The notes beneath the pieces were generated by a model. That model did not search any database and was not told the origin of the DNA. It saw nothing but the letters and a program-made list of their open reading frames with translations. From Persicaria tinctoria (Eukaryota > Streptophyta > Magnoliopsida > Caryophyllales > Polygonaceae): a stretch of DNA of 64,000 nucleotides. This document shows positions 24,401 to 36,400 of this stretch, in pieces; the first letter of the stretch is position 1, and each line of letters begins with the position of its first letter. The translations under genes and the position numbers were made by a program. The stretch is taken from assembly GCA_037127255.1 (NCBI GenBank), contig JBANSL010000004.1:29726467-29790466 (forward strand). Reading direction: 5' to 3'.

Positions 24401-24694
24401 TGGATAGCTCAACAAATGCGAGATCTTGGCATCAACCTCAAGGGTATCCCAATTAAGTGTGACAATACAAGTGCCATATCCACCACTAAGAATCCTGTTC
24501 AGCATTCAAGGACCAAGCATATTGATGTAAGGCATCATTTCATTAGAGATCATGTTGAAAAAGGTGATGTGTCCATATCTTTTATTTCTACTGATTATCA
24601 ATGGGCTGACATTTTTACTAAGCCTTTGGCAGAGGACAGGTTCACCTTCATTAGACGAGAGATTGGGATGCTTAACAAGGAAGCACTTTCGTAG
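21440..24694 (+). pseudogene. pol: copia pol (protease, integrase, RT, RNase H), broken
   Basis: Protease motif 'IDSGCSRHMSG', gag-pre-integrase 'LWHRRLGHVS', integrase with DDE residues in 'HMDLCGPM', 'IRSDHGREF' and 'QQNGVVERKN', RT with 'YVDDILFG', and RNase H with 'SDADFAG' and 'STAEAEYIAA'. The order IN before RT marks copia. In-frame stops are at 22442-22444 (TAG), 22709-22711 (TAA) and 23861-23863 (TAA), and the frame differs from gag. Each stop is one base from a sense codon, consistent with decay after insertion. The product would process the polyprotein, copy RNA and integrate cDNA; this copy cannot make it whole. Confidence 0.85.
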
Positions 24695-24700
24695 GGGGAG
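24693..24700 (+). other. Internal polypurine tract
   Basis: AGGGGGAG directly after the pol stop. Two further tracts, near 27001-27012 and 27221-27230, precede the 3' LTR. Multiple tracts are a described Sirevirus trait. Confidence 0.6.
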
Positions 24701-25161
24701 CTTTCCCTTTATGAAAGATAAACTCCACTCAGTGTCAAGACCTTTGAGAGTCATGACAAGGTCTACAAACTGAACAGTGGAGTACATATATCGGATCATA
24801 TATTTTTGGTTAATATCTTTTTAGATATTTAATCAATCATATTTGTTTTAATCGGATTTCAAAAATTGCCTATTTCTATGATTTCCTTAACCGTTAAGAT
24901 ATTTTTGGAAATATATTTTTTGTTACCTTGTCCGATTTTAATGGTTATTTGAATTTGAATTTGAAATTGAAAACCTTTCAAATCTTAGCAATGTAATGAT
25001 TTCTTTCCTTGGAACCCTAAACCCATCCCATCAATCCGTCACCCTCTCTCTCTCTACTTAAACCAATCATGTACCCGATTACAACCCACACTCAGAGTTT
25101 TCCAAACCCTTTCCACTTCTTCATCTTCAACCTCTCAAAGAAACCCTAACCGACTACTTCC

Positions 25162-26877
25162 ATGGCACCCAAAACCAAGAAAGCTGTTACTCCCAAAAGA
25201 CTTGGCGCCACCCCCAAGGGACGCCAGGCCACTGCTACCTCTCCCACACCCGAACCTGCTACTTAAGCCATCATCCCAGCAGTTGTCCAGAGCACCATTA
25301 AGGCGAGCACGACCACGGCTCCCAAAGGCTCTCAGAAGCGCGCTGCTAAGAAACCCCTGAGTGCTAAACAAAAGGGGAAGAGAAAAATCCTGGCTGAGGA
25401 AGAGGACGAGGAAGAAGAGGAAGACGACCTTGATGCCGCCCTGGAGCGAGATGCTGCCAAGGAAGCCGAGGAGGAGGTCTTGAGGCAGAAAAAGGCTGAT
25501 GAGGAGGCCGAGCTTGCTAAGAAACATGCCGAGGAAGAAGCTGAACGGATTCGGAAGGAAGCCGAAGCCGAAGAGGTTCCATCCGAGGTGGAGCCTGAGG
25601 AAGAAGAAGAAGAAGAAGAGGAGCAAGAGGGATCTGGAGAGGACGAGGAACCAGAAGGAGATGGCGCGGGGTCCGCTGAGGACTCGGGGTCTGAGGAAGA
25701 GGAGGAAGAATCTCCCTCTCCTTCTCCTCCTCCCCCGTCTCCGAAGAAGCGGAAAGCCCCTGCTCCTGTCAAGCCTCCATCCCCCAAGCACACCAGGAAG
25801 GGCACTGTCAAGAGTCTTGCAGCGCCTGTCAAGAGAGCTGCTCCAACAGTTGCGCGCAGAAAGAATGCAGACCCCCCGGCCTATATCCAGGTAAATCAAT
25901 CCTTTCCCTCCTCTTGGTTTCAAGATGCTGAGACTGCTGGTAAGTGGGTAGACGAGTTTCGAACTCGTAAGATTAGTTGTTCTGATTTTTTAGATGTTGA
26001 GTTCTTTGAAGCTTTGAAGTTACCTTGCATTGAGCTCCTCAAAAATTCCCCAGCCTGGAACCTTCTTAACCTTGAGACTGTTTACTACCCTGAGCTTACC
26101 CGACTTTTCTACATTAACCTAAAAGCCAAAAACGACACTGATGGTTGGTCTTTGAAGTCTGTCGTCAAAGGGGTTAGAATCTCTCTCAACTCCAATGATT
26201 TTGCAGATTCCTTAGGCTTACCTACACCAGTTCCACCCGCTAAAATAAACCCCTCAAAAGAAAATTGCATCATCCTAGCCCGAGCCAAATATCTCTTACC
26301 TGAAGCATCCAACAGCACCTCAAAGCAACTCACTCACTCATCCCTAACCCTTGAGGCAAAAATTACCTTTAACATTATTGTTAGATGCCTCCTACCCCGT
26401 CTTAACTCTGGCTCACTCCTTACTGACAATGCCATGGTACTGCTCTACCGCACTCTCAATGGCCTTGATCCTGATCTGGCCAACACTATCCTTTGAACCA
26501 TGGCTCATGCCAGAAAAGCTCGAAAAGGCTCTCCCCTCCCCTTTGCTACCCTTTTGACCCCTATCTTCAAATCTTCTGGAATTGATGTCAAAAATGAAGA
26601 GCAGCTGCTTCATACGGGTATGTTCGACTCTAAAGGCCTTGAAAAGATTGGCATCACTCGATCTCCCCAAGGGACCTTGAGTCTTGCCACTCCTTCAAAA
26701 GCCTTTCCCACTGCTCCAGCTTTCGATGAACGCATGGACAACCTAGAGTTGGGCTTGGAGGAAGTTTGCCTGGATATTAAGGAGCTGCAGAAGGAGTTGA
26801 TGACAACGATGAGCGGGATTTCAACGATGCTGGAAGGATTGTGGACGAGGCTCACTGATGATGCTCCGGATGACTGA
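25162..26877 (+). pseudogene. Extra 3' ORF of the Sirevirus (plant transposon protein type)
   Basis: One frame of 572 codons from ATG 25162 to TGA 26875, with in-frame stops at 25264-25266 and 26494-26496. Regions in order: basic Lys/Ala/Pro N-terminus (1-80), very acidic Glu-rich helix (about 85-190), Ser/Pro-rich tract, folded region (about 240-445) with 'SSWFQDAETAGKWVDEF', 'CIELLKNSPAWNLL' and 'LEAKITFNIIVRCLLPR', then a C-terminal helix 'CLDIKELQKELMTTM'. It holds the position of the 'env-like' ORF of Sireviruses, but I see no signal peptide or membrane segment. The folded part resembles what is annotated as 'putative plant transposon protein'. Role unknown. Confidence 0.6.
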
Positions 26878-27220
26878 GCCTAAACCTTATCCCACCCTAT
26901 CCCACCCCTGAAACTTGTTACTTTGCTGGTTTTTGGAAACGTTTTCAAAACATTTGGTAACTTTTGGTGACTGTTTTACCTCCGCCCTTTGTTGAAAGAC
27001 AAAAAGGGGGAGATGATCGTTAGACTTTGAAAACCTCTGTTTAAAGGTCGTGGAGGACCTTGGTTTTTGTTTTATGGTTTTCAGTTGGATCGTTTTTTTT
27101 TGCATGCTTTAAAAATTTTGATCCAACATTTGTCTAACCCTTGCAGGTACTTAGTCTGATTTTGATTTTGATATATCTGTTTGACTAAGTTGCAGGGATG
27201 CACAGGTTTTGTCTTTCATC

Positions 27221-27230
27221 AAGGGGGAGA
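27221..27230 (+). other. Main polypurine tract
   Basis: AAGGGGGAGA one base before the 3' LTR start; primes plus-strand synthesis. Confidence 0.85.
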
Positions 27231-27231
27231 T

Positions 27232-28233
27232 TGATAACTCCCTCCCTTGATGAAAATCGGAATAGATGTTCCAAAGGCTTTGACAGGATATTTGTGTCAA
27301 AAGCCTTGGAGCATTAACAGTTGATGAAATTCAAAACCTATCTTATTATTCGTATATTATTTTATCTTATTATATACTTCCACTATATTATATATATATG
27401 TATGACTAACCATTTCAGGAAGTATATTCGAAGATTGCATCATTCCTTATACATGTTGAGAAGATCAGTTCAAAATAGATCATGGCTTCGAAGTATCCTT
27501 AAATAGAAGATCCAAGATCAAAGCGTGATTCAAAAGGAGTCGTTGGAGATCTGGTGTTAAAGATTCTCACGCTCCATGCTTTATATAAAGGAAAGGAAGG
27601 AGAAGACAGAAGAAAAAGTGCTACACACGAGCTTCATTCATTCAAGCGATCTGTCTTCCAAGTGTCTCTCTGCTAAGCGCTCAAATAGTTTGTTGTTTAT
27701 TTTAAAGCCTTTGAGAGTCACTGTGAGCTTATAGGACATATTCATTTCAAGTGTTACTCGAGAGTTTATAACTCGGGAAGTTGCACTAGGCTATTGATTT
27801 GCGAGAGTTAGAGGATTGTACTAGATAGCTGAGAGAGGTGGGGCTCTTCTAGATTGGTCTAGGACTCCAAGGGAACGTGAGTTGACTAGATTGCAATTGT
27901 ATAGGAGAGAGGCTTCTCGGTGAGCTATTAGGATCCTAAGCTAAGCAATCAATAAAGCCTTTGAATCCTAGGGTTGTGGAAGAACCCTAGGCGGGGACGT
28001 AGGCCAAGTTGTGCTGAACCTCGTAAACAATTACTCGTGTTCTTTACTTATTTGCTTTACCTTATTTCCGCAATTGGTTCGAATTGTTTAACTTTGTGAT
28101 TCAGGTTTATCTCAAAGGTTTTGGTACAAGCTCCAAAAGTCTTGAGACTTTCTGCGAAAAAACGGGCATACTCTATTCAACCCCCCTTCTAGAGTATTTC
28201 TTATTACATTGTTTTTACATTATCGAACCTTCA
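27232..28233 (+). repeat. 3' LTR of the copia element
   Basis: 1002 bp, TG...CA. Differs from the 5' LTR at a handful of sites (e.g. ACATAGG/ACGTAGG, CCGCACTT/CCGCAATT). Confidence 0.9.
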
Positions 28234-28849
28234 AGAGGCTTTCGCATAAACCCTAATTGTTACTAACCCTTTTCACACAATTAATCCAAGTTGCATTAAG
28301 ATCACTTTCGCTTCAATAATACAAACAAGGATCACCTTCAACCCTCGCAAAAGAATCATGCTCATAGGGATAGAAGACGAATTGCACAAAAAGATCTAAC
28401 CTTTACCGCATCACCTCACATAGCCGCCGTCGGGCTCACCCCAGCCCCAGAAGTAGGTGGACTACTCACGCCTCATCGTAATCGCAAACATTGATTGATG
28501 AAAAGAACTAAATTGCATTAAAACTAAATTCAAAGCCTTTACAATTCCGGCAATCCAACTTTCGATGAATGCCAAAACCTTAAAAACTTTAGAACTCCTA
28601 AACTGTCTATGTGGAAATACTTCTCTAGCTTGTGAATTGAATTAATATAAACCAGCCCCTAGGACTTTATTTATAGGCTTCTAATCCTCGCTATCCAAGG
28701 ATAGAATCATCTATCTCTACATCTAAAGGCTTAAAAGATAAATAAAAGCAATAAAGGAATTTAATCTAAAAGGAAAAGATAAATCTAAACTAGGTAAGTC
28801 TTCTTCATGTTGATAGATCTCCCTTCCATGGATAGATGATGATAGATCT

Positions 28850-29310
28850 CGGCCCACTCGACATCCTTCGTGCCCAAGGAATCCCAGCTCTACTCGGACT
28901 GCTCAAACCGAGTAACGCGGCTCGACATGTCTACTCGATATCGACCACGGCTACTCGATATCGAGTACCAGGGTTCGTCGACTTGGTCTGGCTGGGTGAC
29001 TCTGCTCGACAAGGCTCGGACATGGCTCGGAGGTCTGGTCGATATCGACCACGGCTGCTCTGTATCGAGTAGAGGTGGTCTGCGTCTTCGTCCTCGGCTT
29101 CTCGGCTTGGCACAGCTCGTCGACTCCGGACATGGCTCCGAAGTGTCGTCGATCTCGACTAGATGGTATTCGAGATCGAGTAAGGTTCCGGAGTCGTGTT
29201 GTCTCTGACTCAGTGTCCTCGATCAGCTCTGCTCGACCAGGTGTGCTCGACCAGCCCTCGTCGAGATCGAGTACGGTGTACTCGAGATCGAGTAGAGTCC
29301 TGTCAGCTTT
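28850..29310. repeat. Palindromic TCGA cluster in R2, right part
   Basis: At least ten copies of CTCGATATCGA, GTCGATATCGAC and TCGAGATCGAGT in the U3 part of R2, mirroring 808-1310 of R1. Confidence 0.7.
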
Positions 29311-29762
29311 CTGCTCTGTTCTTGAAACGCACTTTCCTGAGTCCTCGTTTGTCGGATTGACGCATATGACCATGCGTTGGAAAGATCTTTTCGAGGGCTA
29401 CAACTCTCATGAAGACATCAAAGTTTGATTCAGAACGAAGAATGGTGAAAAATGGCCTTTTCGCCAGCTGCTCCATTCTTAGCTTCTCTATGAGTTTCCT
29501 TTAAGCTCCAAAGTGCGTCCGATTTCTGCGAAATATAACCAAAACTTGTGTAGACCTCCATAAATTGAAAATAAGTGTAAACTACACAGATTCTGTATTG
29601 TTCTAACCCAAATGTATGCAATGTATGCAGAAATCGATATAAAAGTAAATGTAAAACATGGCAAATTAGGCTCACAACAATCATGTCATCGTTTTTCATC
29701 AGATTGTGTTTGTTATTACTTAAATGTATTTATCCTCTTAAATTCATACTCTGCAGATTACA

Positions 29763-32209
29763 ATGGCAACCCACATTATTACAGTTGTATGTGGTGGGAA
29801 ATGGTTGTTTAATGATTCATGTCCAACCTTTGTTGGAGACACTACTTCAAAGGTGTTTATGATTGACGAGACAATAACATTACAGGGTTTAACTGAAAAA
29901 GTTCACAACAGATTAAATATAGATAGTGCATTGGAATTGAAATTCAATCATTTACACCCTTTCAAACTGTTGAGAGCTCCGCTTCTTGTTGAATGTGATG
30001 CTGATTTGAAAGAGTTTTTAAGGTTGTCCGACCTAGAGAATGTTAAATTTGCTGCAGAGTTGTGTGTCAGCATTAAATCAAAGAGTGAAGAAGTTGAAGA
30101 TCAACAGGCATCCTCAGCTGAGAGTTTACAGTTGGTGGCATGCAATCCAACTATTACCAATATTGTTACAATGGAAAATAACATGACATTGATCGGTGAC
30201 ACCAGGATGAAAGGTGTATTGTTGGAAGATGTTGGAGATGACATGAATTCTCTAAACAGTGACACTTCAAGTGATGAAGATTCTGCAGATGAAATATGGA
30301 GAGCATTCTATTCTACGGCACACAGGAGAGACACTACACTAGAAGATTGGGATGCTGATAGCTCTACTGTGCCTAGTGTGAATCTCAATTCACAAAACTT
30401 GATTTGCGTAGGGAAAAGCATTGCATCAAGGAAAGTAGTTAAGCATGCTTTAGGAATCTTGTCAATAACTGAGATATTTGGTTTTCGCGTGGTAAAAGCA
30501 GACACAAAGTATTATAGAGTGCATTGTGTAGATCCTGACTGCAAATGGAAAGTGCATGTCAAAACTGTTGGTCCAACTTGGCATGAGGTCATAGTGTATG
30601 TGGAAATGCACACCTGCACATGGGATTTCAGGACAAAACACTGCAAACAGCCTTCATCTTCTGTGATTGCAAGTATCATCGAATCAAGGTGAGAACTTTT
30701 TTTAAGAGATAGTATTTATATTTTAACTTGCTTTCTAATATATGATTTATTCTAATTTAAGTATAATTACACAGTGTTGACGCTGGATACAGACCAGCAC
30801 AGATAAAGGATAAAATGAGAACAGAACAAAAGATGCAAATTAGCTACTGGAGAGCATGGAAGTCATCAAAAATAGCTCATGAAATGGTTAAGGGGACACC
30901 AGAATCAAATTATGCAGATTTACCATCATTTTGCCATATGCTCATGGAGAGAAACAATGGGACTATAGCTTTAATTTCAAAAGACAAAGAAGATAGATTT
31001 CAGTACTTCTTTCTGTCATTTGGACAGTGCATAAGAGCATTCCCCCTCTTAAAAAAGGCATGTCTTAAACAGTGTCAGCACAAATTATGTTGTCATCGAT
31101 TTCCTTAACTTTGATAAAATAAGTAATTTTATTTGTTTATATATCAGGTTGTTGTTGTTGATGGAACATTCCTAACTGGCAAATACAGAGGAACGTTACT
31201 TGGAGCAGTTGCACAAGATGCAAATAGACAAATCTTTCCACTTGCTTTTGGTATTATTGACTCCGAAAACAACAACTCCTGGGAATGGTTTATGTATCAG
31301 CTGCTGCAGGTTGTGCCTCCTTCAAATGACTTAGTGTTTGTCTTTGATAGACATGATAGCATTTCAAGGGCTCTCTCTTTAGCTTACCCAACAGCTACAC
31401 ACTGCATATGTATGTGGCACTTGAAACAAAACATCAAAGCGACGTTCAAGAAAAAAGAGCTGGGGAAAATGTTCAAAAAAGCAGCAGAGAGTTACACTAT
31501 CCAAGAGTTCAACAACCATCTTGAACAAATCAAAGCAACTTGTCCAAACCTATCAGAATATCTAGTGTCAGCAGGTTTTGATAAATGGGCAAGAGCACAT
31601 TCAAAGTGTGATAGATACAACATGATGACATCCGACAATGCTGAGAGTTTGAACTCTGTTTTCAAAGGCAAAAAGGATTATCCCATTGTGGCACTTGTGG
31701 AGTTTGCTAGGGAAAAGCTCACATCATGGTTTCTGGACAGGACAGAAAAAGCACTGGCAAATCAAGACAGAATAACTCCTGAGATCCTTAATTTGATAAG
31801 AGAATCACAAGCGCAAGTTGGAGCATGCGGAGTAGAAAAGATGAATGAATCACAATTTGAGATCAATGGTCAAGGAGCTGTAGCTATAGTTGATTTATCA
31901 GCGAGGACATGTACATGCAGAGTATTTGATGTGGAGAAAATACCTTGTGTACATGCTCTAGCAGCCATTACACACATAAAAGCAAATGTGTCTTATTTTG
32001 TTGCAAAATTTTACAGCAATGACGCTTTGCTTATGACATATGCAGAAACAATATATCCAGCGTTGGATGAAGATGAAGGAAACATCCCTGATGTGATCAA
32101 ATCTATCAACTGTTACCCCCCAGTAGTAAGAAAAAGAGCAGGAAGACCACATACAAATAGAAAGCTTTCATTGGGAGAGTACAAGAGGAGGATGAATCAT
32201 TCAAGATAA
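29763..32209 (+). CDS. MULE (MuDR-type) transposase, three exons, apparently intact
   Basis: Exons 29763-30688, 30775-31057 and 31148-32209 join in frame to 756 residues. Intron 1 is GT-AG; intron 2 appears to be GC-AG (AAG|GCATGT). Domains: PB1-like N-terminus (4-95, 'HIITVVCGGKWLFND'); MuDR DNA-binding domain (about 213-283, 'YRVHCVDPDCKWKVHV'); MULE DDE core with Asp408 ('VDGTFLTGKYRG'), Asp470 ('FDRH') and Glu near 568 ('DNAESLNS'); and a SWIM zinc finger 'CTCRVFDVEKIPCVH' near 657. The protein would bind the TIRs and cut and paste the element. No stop or frameshift was seen, unlike the ULP genes around it, so K may be, or recently was, autonomous. R2 lies only 83 bp upstream of the ATG and may have separated the gene from its promoter. 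Confidence 0.85.
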
Positions 32210-32349
32210 GGCTGTCAGCACAAATTCTGTCATCAGTATTATATAAGAATAATGTTAGTAGATAATACAGTTTATAAATTTGTAAATGACATTTCTTTTT
32301 GAAAATTAACATTAATTCAATAATATAGAATAAATTTTGAAATTTTACC

Positions 32350-33240
32350 ATGTACTAATACAAATTTTACCATGATGAGCAAGTTTTCCCCATTTGTAGT
32401 ATGTTGTGCAATTTAATTCTATTGATGAGCAAAAATAAGATCATGTTGAGAAACAACCTATTAAGCAACTATGAAGACATAATTAGATAAAACTAAGATT
32501 TCGTTGCAAACAAAGTGTTGTTGTGCAATATATAAACAACCGTTGAGCAAAAATAATGTGATGCTGAGCAAGTTTTCCCCATTTGTAATATGTTGTGCAG
32601 TTTTATTCTATTGATGAGCAAAAATAAGAGCATGTTGAGCAATAATCTATAAAGCAACTTTGAAAACAAAATTGGATAAAAATTAGATGTCATTGCAAAC
32701 AAAGTGTTGTTGTGCAATATATGTACTATCGTTGAGCAAAAATAAAGTGATGTTGAGCAAGTTTTCCCCATTTGTAATATGTTGTGCAGTTTTATTCTAT
32801 TGATGAGCAAAAATAAGAGCATGTTGAGCAATAATCTATAAAGCAACTTTGAAAACAAAATTAGATAAAAATTAGATGTCATTGCAAACAAAGTGTTGTT
32901 GTGCAATATATGTACTATCGTTGAGCAAAAATAAAGTGATGTTGAGCAAGTTTTCCCCATGCATAATATGTTGTGCACTTTTATTCCATTGATGAGCAAA
33001 AATAATACAATGTTGAGCAATAATCTATTAAGCAACTATGAAAGCGTAAATATATAAAAATAAGATGTTGTTGCTACAAAAATGGTTTGCTTGTGCAATA
33101 CATATACTATCGTTGGGCAAAAATAAGGTGATGTTGAGCGAGTTCACAAGAGTCAAGCGTTGTGCAAATCTAAACTATTGTTGAGCAAGAATAATAGGAT
33201 GTTGAGCAAATCTAAGGTATGGAATTATATGAAAAATAAT
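32350..33240. repeat. About 189-bp tandem repeat rich in TTGAGCAAAAATAA
   Basis: At least three units, landmarks GTTGTGCAATATAT at 32519, 32709 and 32898. Each contains two or three copies of the word TTGAGCAAAAATAA and one TTTTCCCCAT. The same word is scattered through the rest of K. Non-coding; the ORF on the minus strand here is a by-product of the repeat. Confidence 0.75.
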
Positions 33241-33485
33241 AACAAATAAATAAAGTCTCACAAAATTCCCTATTTATTGGCAAACAAAAAAAAACGGTTT
33301 TCCTAAAAAAAAATATAAAAAGCAAATATGTGTGAATGCGCAAAACGCTTTTCAAGTTCGAGAAGTTTTCCATCACCGTCTTTTAATTTCTTCCTCGAGC
33401 TAAATCTACTCTCTCCATTTCTCTGTGAGATTTCATGAGGTTTGATTGTAGGCTTGTAAGAAGGAGATCTATCATATACATAGAG

Positions 33486-36400
33486 ATGTCTTCAGATCCG
33501 AAAGGTTTGATTTCGTGTTTTCTGTGTATTAAAGTTTAAATTAGAACGAGTACGGTTTAGGGCTTAGTTTTCCACAAAAATTAGGAAAAATCGCACTTAT
33601 TCAAGCGAATTTAATATTTATAATCAAGCAATTATTCAGCCTTACAAGACCTACCATTGCTATTTCAATTTCTTTCACATAATAAATTGAAGTTAATGTG
33701 ATTAATCTGGAGGCTGAATTTGGGAATTTGGGAATTTGTTCGGCATAAAATACAGTCTCTCACAGTGTCATCTCTTCAATTATATTTGTATAAATTGATT
33801 GTAAGTGTTCATTCTATAGGTAAACGTCCGCAGAGTGTAAGTGATTCACCTGTTCTAGACAGTCAAAATAGAAATTCGAAGAGATCAAAACGATCTGGAG
33901 TTAAACCTCCAGTAGTTGATTTATCTAGAGATTCACCTCCCTTCAAGGATGAACTGTCTGTTGATACTGAGACTGGTAAATCCTTGGAAGTAGGGGAGGG
34001 TTGTAGATCACTTGAATCCAAAGATTCGCAACCGCTTGTAAGAAAAAACAGTAAGAGAGAAGTGCACCCTGGGATTAATCTTCGTGTTAGCACTGTTGCT
34101 GTGGAGACCATTGATATTGCAAGGCTGGAAAACCATTCATCTAATGAGACGGTTGTTCAACATGTAAACCCAACTGTGCATATCATAACATCTGATGAGC
34201 AAACAGATACCACATACATACAACCTATCGCAGAAAATAGGCAGCTGGTTGTGAGGAATGAGAGAAACACTAGACAAAAAAATCTCCCATCATTGAAATC
34301 ACGGTCAATCCCACGCTTGCTGGTGTCATCCTTGGAAAAAATGAATGTCAAGCAAAGGAAAATGATTGAGGATATTGGCTTTGGATTTTTGTTCAACTTG
34401 GAGATTGTTACCCTACCACTACTTCTTTCGTATTGGTTAGTGGATTAGTTTGACCCTAACAACTGTTGCTTGGTGTTGGCTAATGAAGACGAACTTGAAA
34501 TTGCAGAAATAGACGTGCATATCACAATGGGATTCCCAATGGGGAAAGTTTTAGTTGGAAGAAAATCAGCTAAAGAGAATTTCAATCTTGTGCAAGAGTG
34601 GAAAACCACATTTGATGTCCAGGACAATATAACAACAGCTATGCTTATGGAAAAATTGATAGCTGACACTGACTGTAGTGATCAATTCCTTCTGAACTTT
34701 ATCGTTATACTGGACTCTATCTTGTTTGATACACTAGGAAACGGACATGCCAACCATAGTTTAATAAGAGTAGTTCCTGAATTGGGTGACCTGAAAGACC
34801 TAAATTGGTGTGCTATTGTCTTGGAAAGTTTGGTCGATACAAAGAGAAGCTGGGAAAAGAACAAGAATGGACATTTCAGAGGGCCTCTATTATTCTTGGT
34901 TGTAAGTATTTTTTTCAAACCTTCGCTCTGACGTTAACTTAATTTCTTTACCATGTTAGTAGTACAAATGTCACCCCCTACTTTTATCTACATGTCTACA
35001 GTATTCTTTATGTCAGCATTCCCTGATCAATCGTTATACTGATATATGTTTATCCCCTTGGTGTGCCAGTTGTTTTACATAGATAGGGTGAAATTATTCA
35101 CAAGCACAGCACTAAAAAGAATGACTCGTTCTTTCCCGGTTTTCGTTGGCATAAATTACAAAATCTTGCGCCAACGAGAAACTGATGATATAAGTACTGG
35201 AGGCTTTGGCTGTGGCTTAGTCCAGGCTCGCCAAGTTGTTCCTCACCATCAAGACGTACCATCTACAGCTTGTCCACAACCTACTGCACAAAACGATGAA
35301 GGCACCAGTCACCCTGCTGATCCAGAAAAAGAGACACCCCCAGTTGAGGTTTGTATGAATTATATAAACCAATTCAATGAAATATTAGTACAGTATAGCA
35401 ATGTTCTGATATTTACTGATGACTTTTTATTCTTATTTTTTTATGTGATGTTATCTTCTAGAGTTGGATAAAGTTGTTTGCTCAAAAGACTTCTGCACTT
35501 GCATCCGCTATTTCTGATTTTGCTGAGTGGTCTATGAAAGTCCCGATTGAACTACAACATGATGACAAGGTGAAAAGGCTTCTACATGGAGCAAACCAGC
35601 TTTTAGGGGTGGAAAATGTCATTTCTGAGGTACCTACGGCTACGGATGCTGCTGACATGTCAAATATGAATGACCCTGTAAGCCCATATTTTACCGAATC
35701 ACAAGACAAATTCTGGGCAGACCCTGTTTTATTAGATTGCATTAATCAGATCGAAATCGCATATCAGAACAAGCAAAAAATGAAATCAAATATCAAAGTG
35801 GACGGGGAATTTTCCTTTGATATATTTCTAGATGACCCTGCTTTTAAGAAAGATGAAGGGACATCATTGAACACATCGGTTGAAATGAAGAATGCTAATG
35901 AAGCAGCCCAGACTCCCCCAGACAGCCATGGGCAGTCTCCAATACAACAGCGTGGTGAAGCTACTCCTAATCCCCTACCCACTCAATTTAAAGCTGATAC
36001 TCCACCAGTGAACCCTTTGGGAGATACAATAAAATGCATTCCCCCTGCTGCCTTGCCACCAAGAAGGTCGCCACGGATCAACATAGTTGATGGAAATGCT
36101 GCAGACCAACTTAATAACATGAAGAGGGAAGAAGCTATAAGGAGAGCACATAAACCTTCTGCATCTTTGAGAAGCCCATATTACTCGCGTGTTGTTGACA
36201 TTACAGATCCTATCTCTGAAATTGAGCGCACTGTTTCAGCCTATTTAGCAATGAAAACACCACACAGTAGGTAAGTTCATTTTAAACTTAATCTTCTTAA
36301 AGTATGTTCAGTTACAAGTAAAAGGTTATTTTCATATAATCCATCTTCAAAATGATTGACATTGCAGGGAAATTTTGTTTAAGCACAAGTCTGTTGAAAT

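Larger units (their letters stand above)
18582..28233 (+). mobile_element. Sirevirus-like Ty1/copia element, 9652 bp
   Basis: Two LTRs of 1002 bp each (18582-19583, 27232-28233) start with TG, end with CA, and lie between perfect AGAGG duplications (18577-18581, 28234-28238). Order inside: PBS, gag with two CCHC knuckles, protease, integrase, RT, RNase H (copia order), then an extra ORF before the 3' LTR. Long LTRs, near 10 kb length, the extra 3' ORF and several polypurine tracts are traits of the Sirevirus group. By eye the LTRs differ at about 10 substitutions and 2 single-base indels, so the insertion is recent. This copy is defective: pol has three stops and a frame change, and the extra ORF has two stops. 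Confidence 0.9.
17931..29679 (-). mobile_element. Solo LTR (family R), copy R2, interrupted by copia element
   Basis: Ends TGTTGTGAGG (17931) and CTCACAACA (29671-29679), matching R1 in inverted orientation, with a perfect 5-bp target duplication ATCAT on both sides. Without the copia insert and its duplication it is 2092 bp, close to the 2066 bp of R1. The reversed TATA box is at 28668-28675. It interrupts the 5' region of the transposase gene of K; the sequence rejoins as GATCAT|GTCATC, a phrase also seen in the neighbouring tandem repeat. Confidence 0.78.

Noticed and set aside
25135..25923. 262- and 166-codon minus-strand ORFs across the Sirevirus 3' ORF
   Set aside because: Shadow of the Glu-rich plus-strand frame, giving Ser/Leu low complexity and no domain.
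25162..26877. Calling the Sirevirus 3' ORF an envelope gene
   Set aside because: No signal peptide, glycoprotein-like Cys pattern or membrane segment is visible; only the position fits.
32350..33240. CRISPR-like regular repeats
   Set aside because: Units are about 189-bp tandem copies without unique spacers, in a plant transposon; no cas genes.
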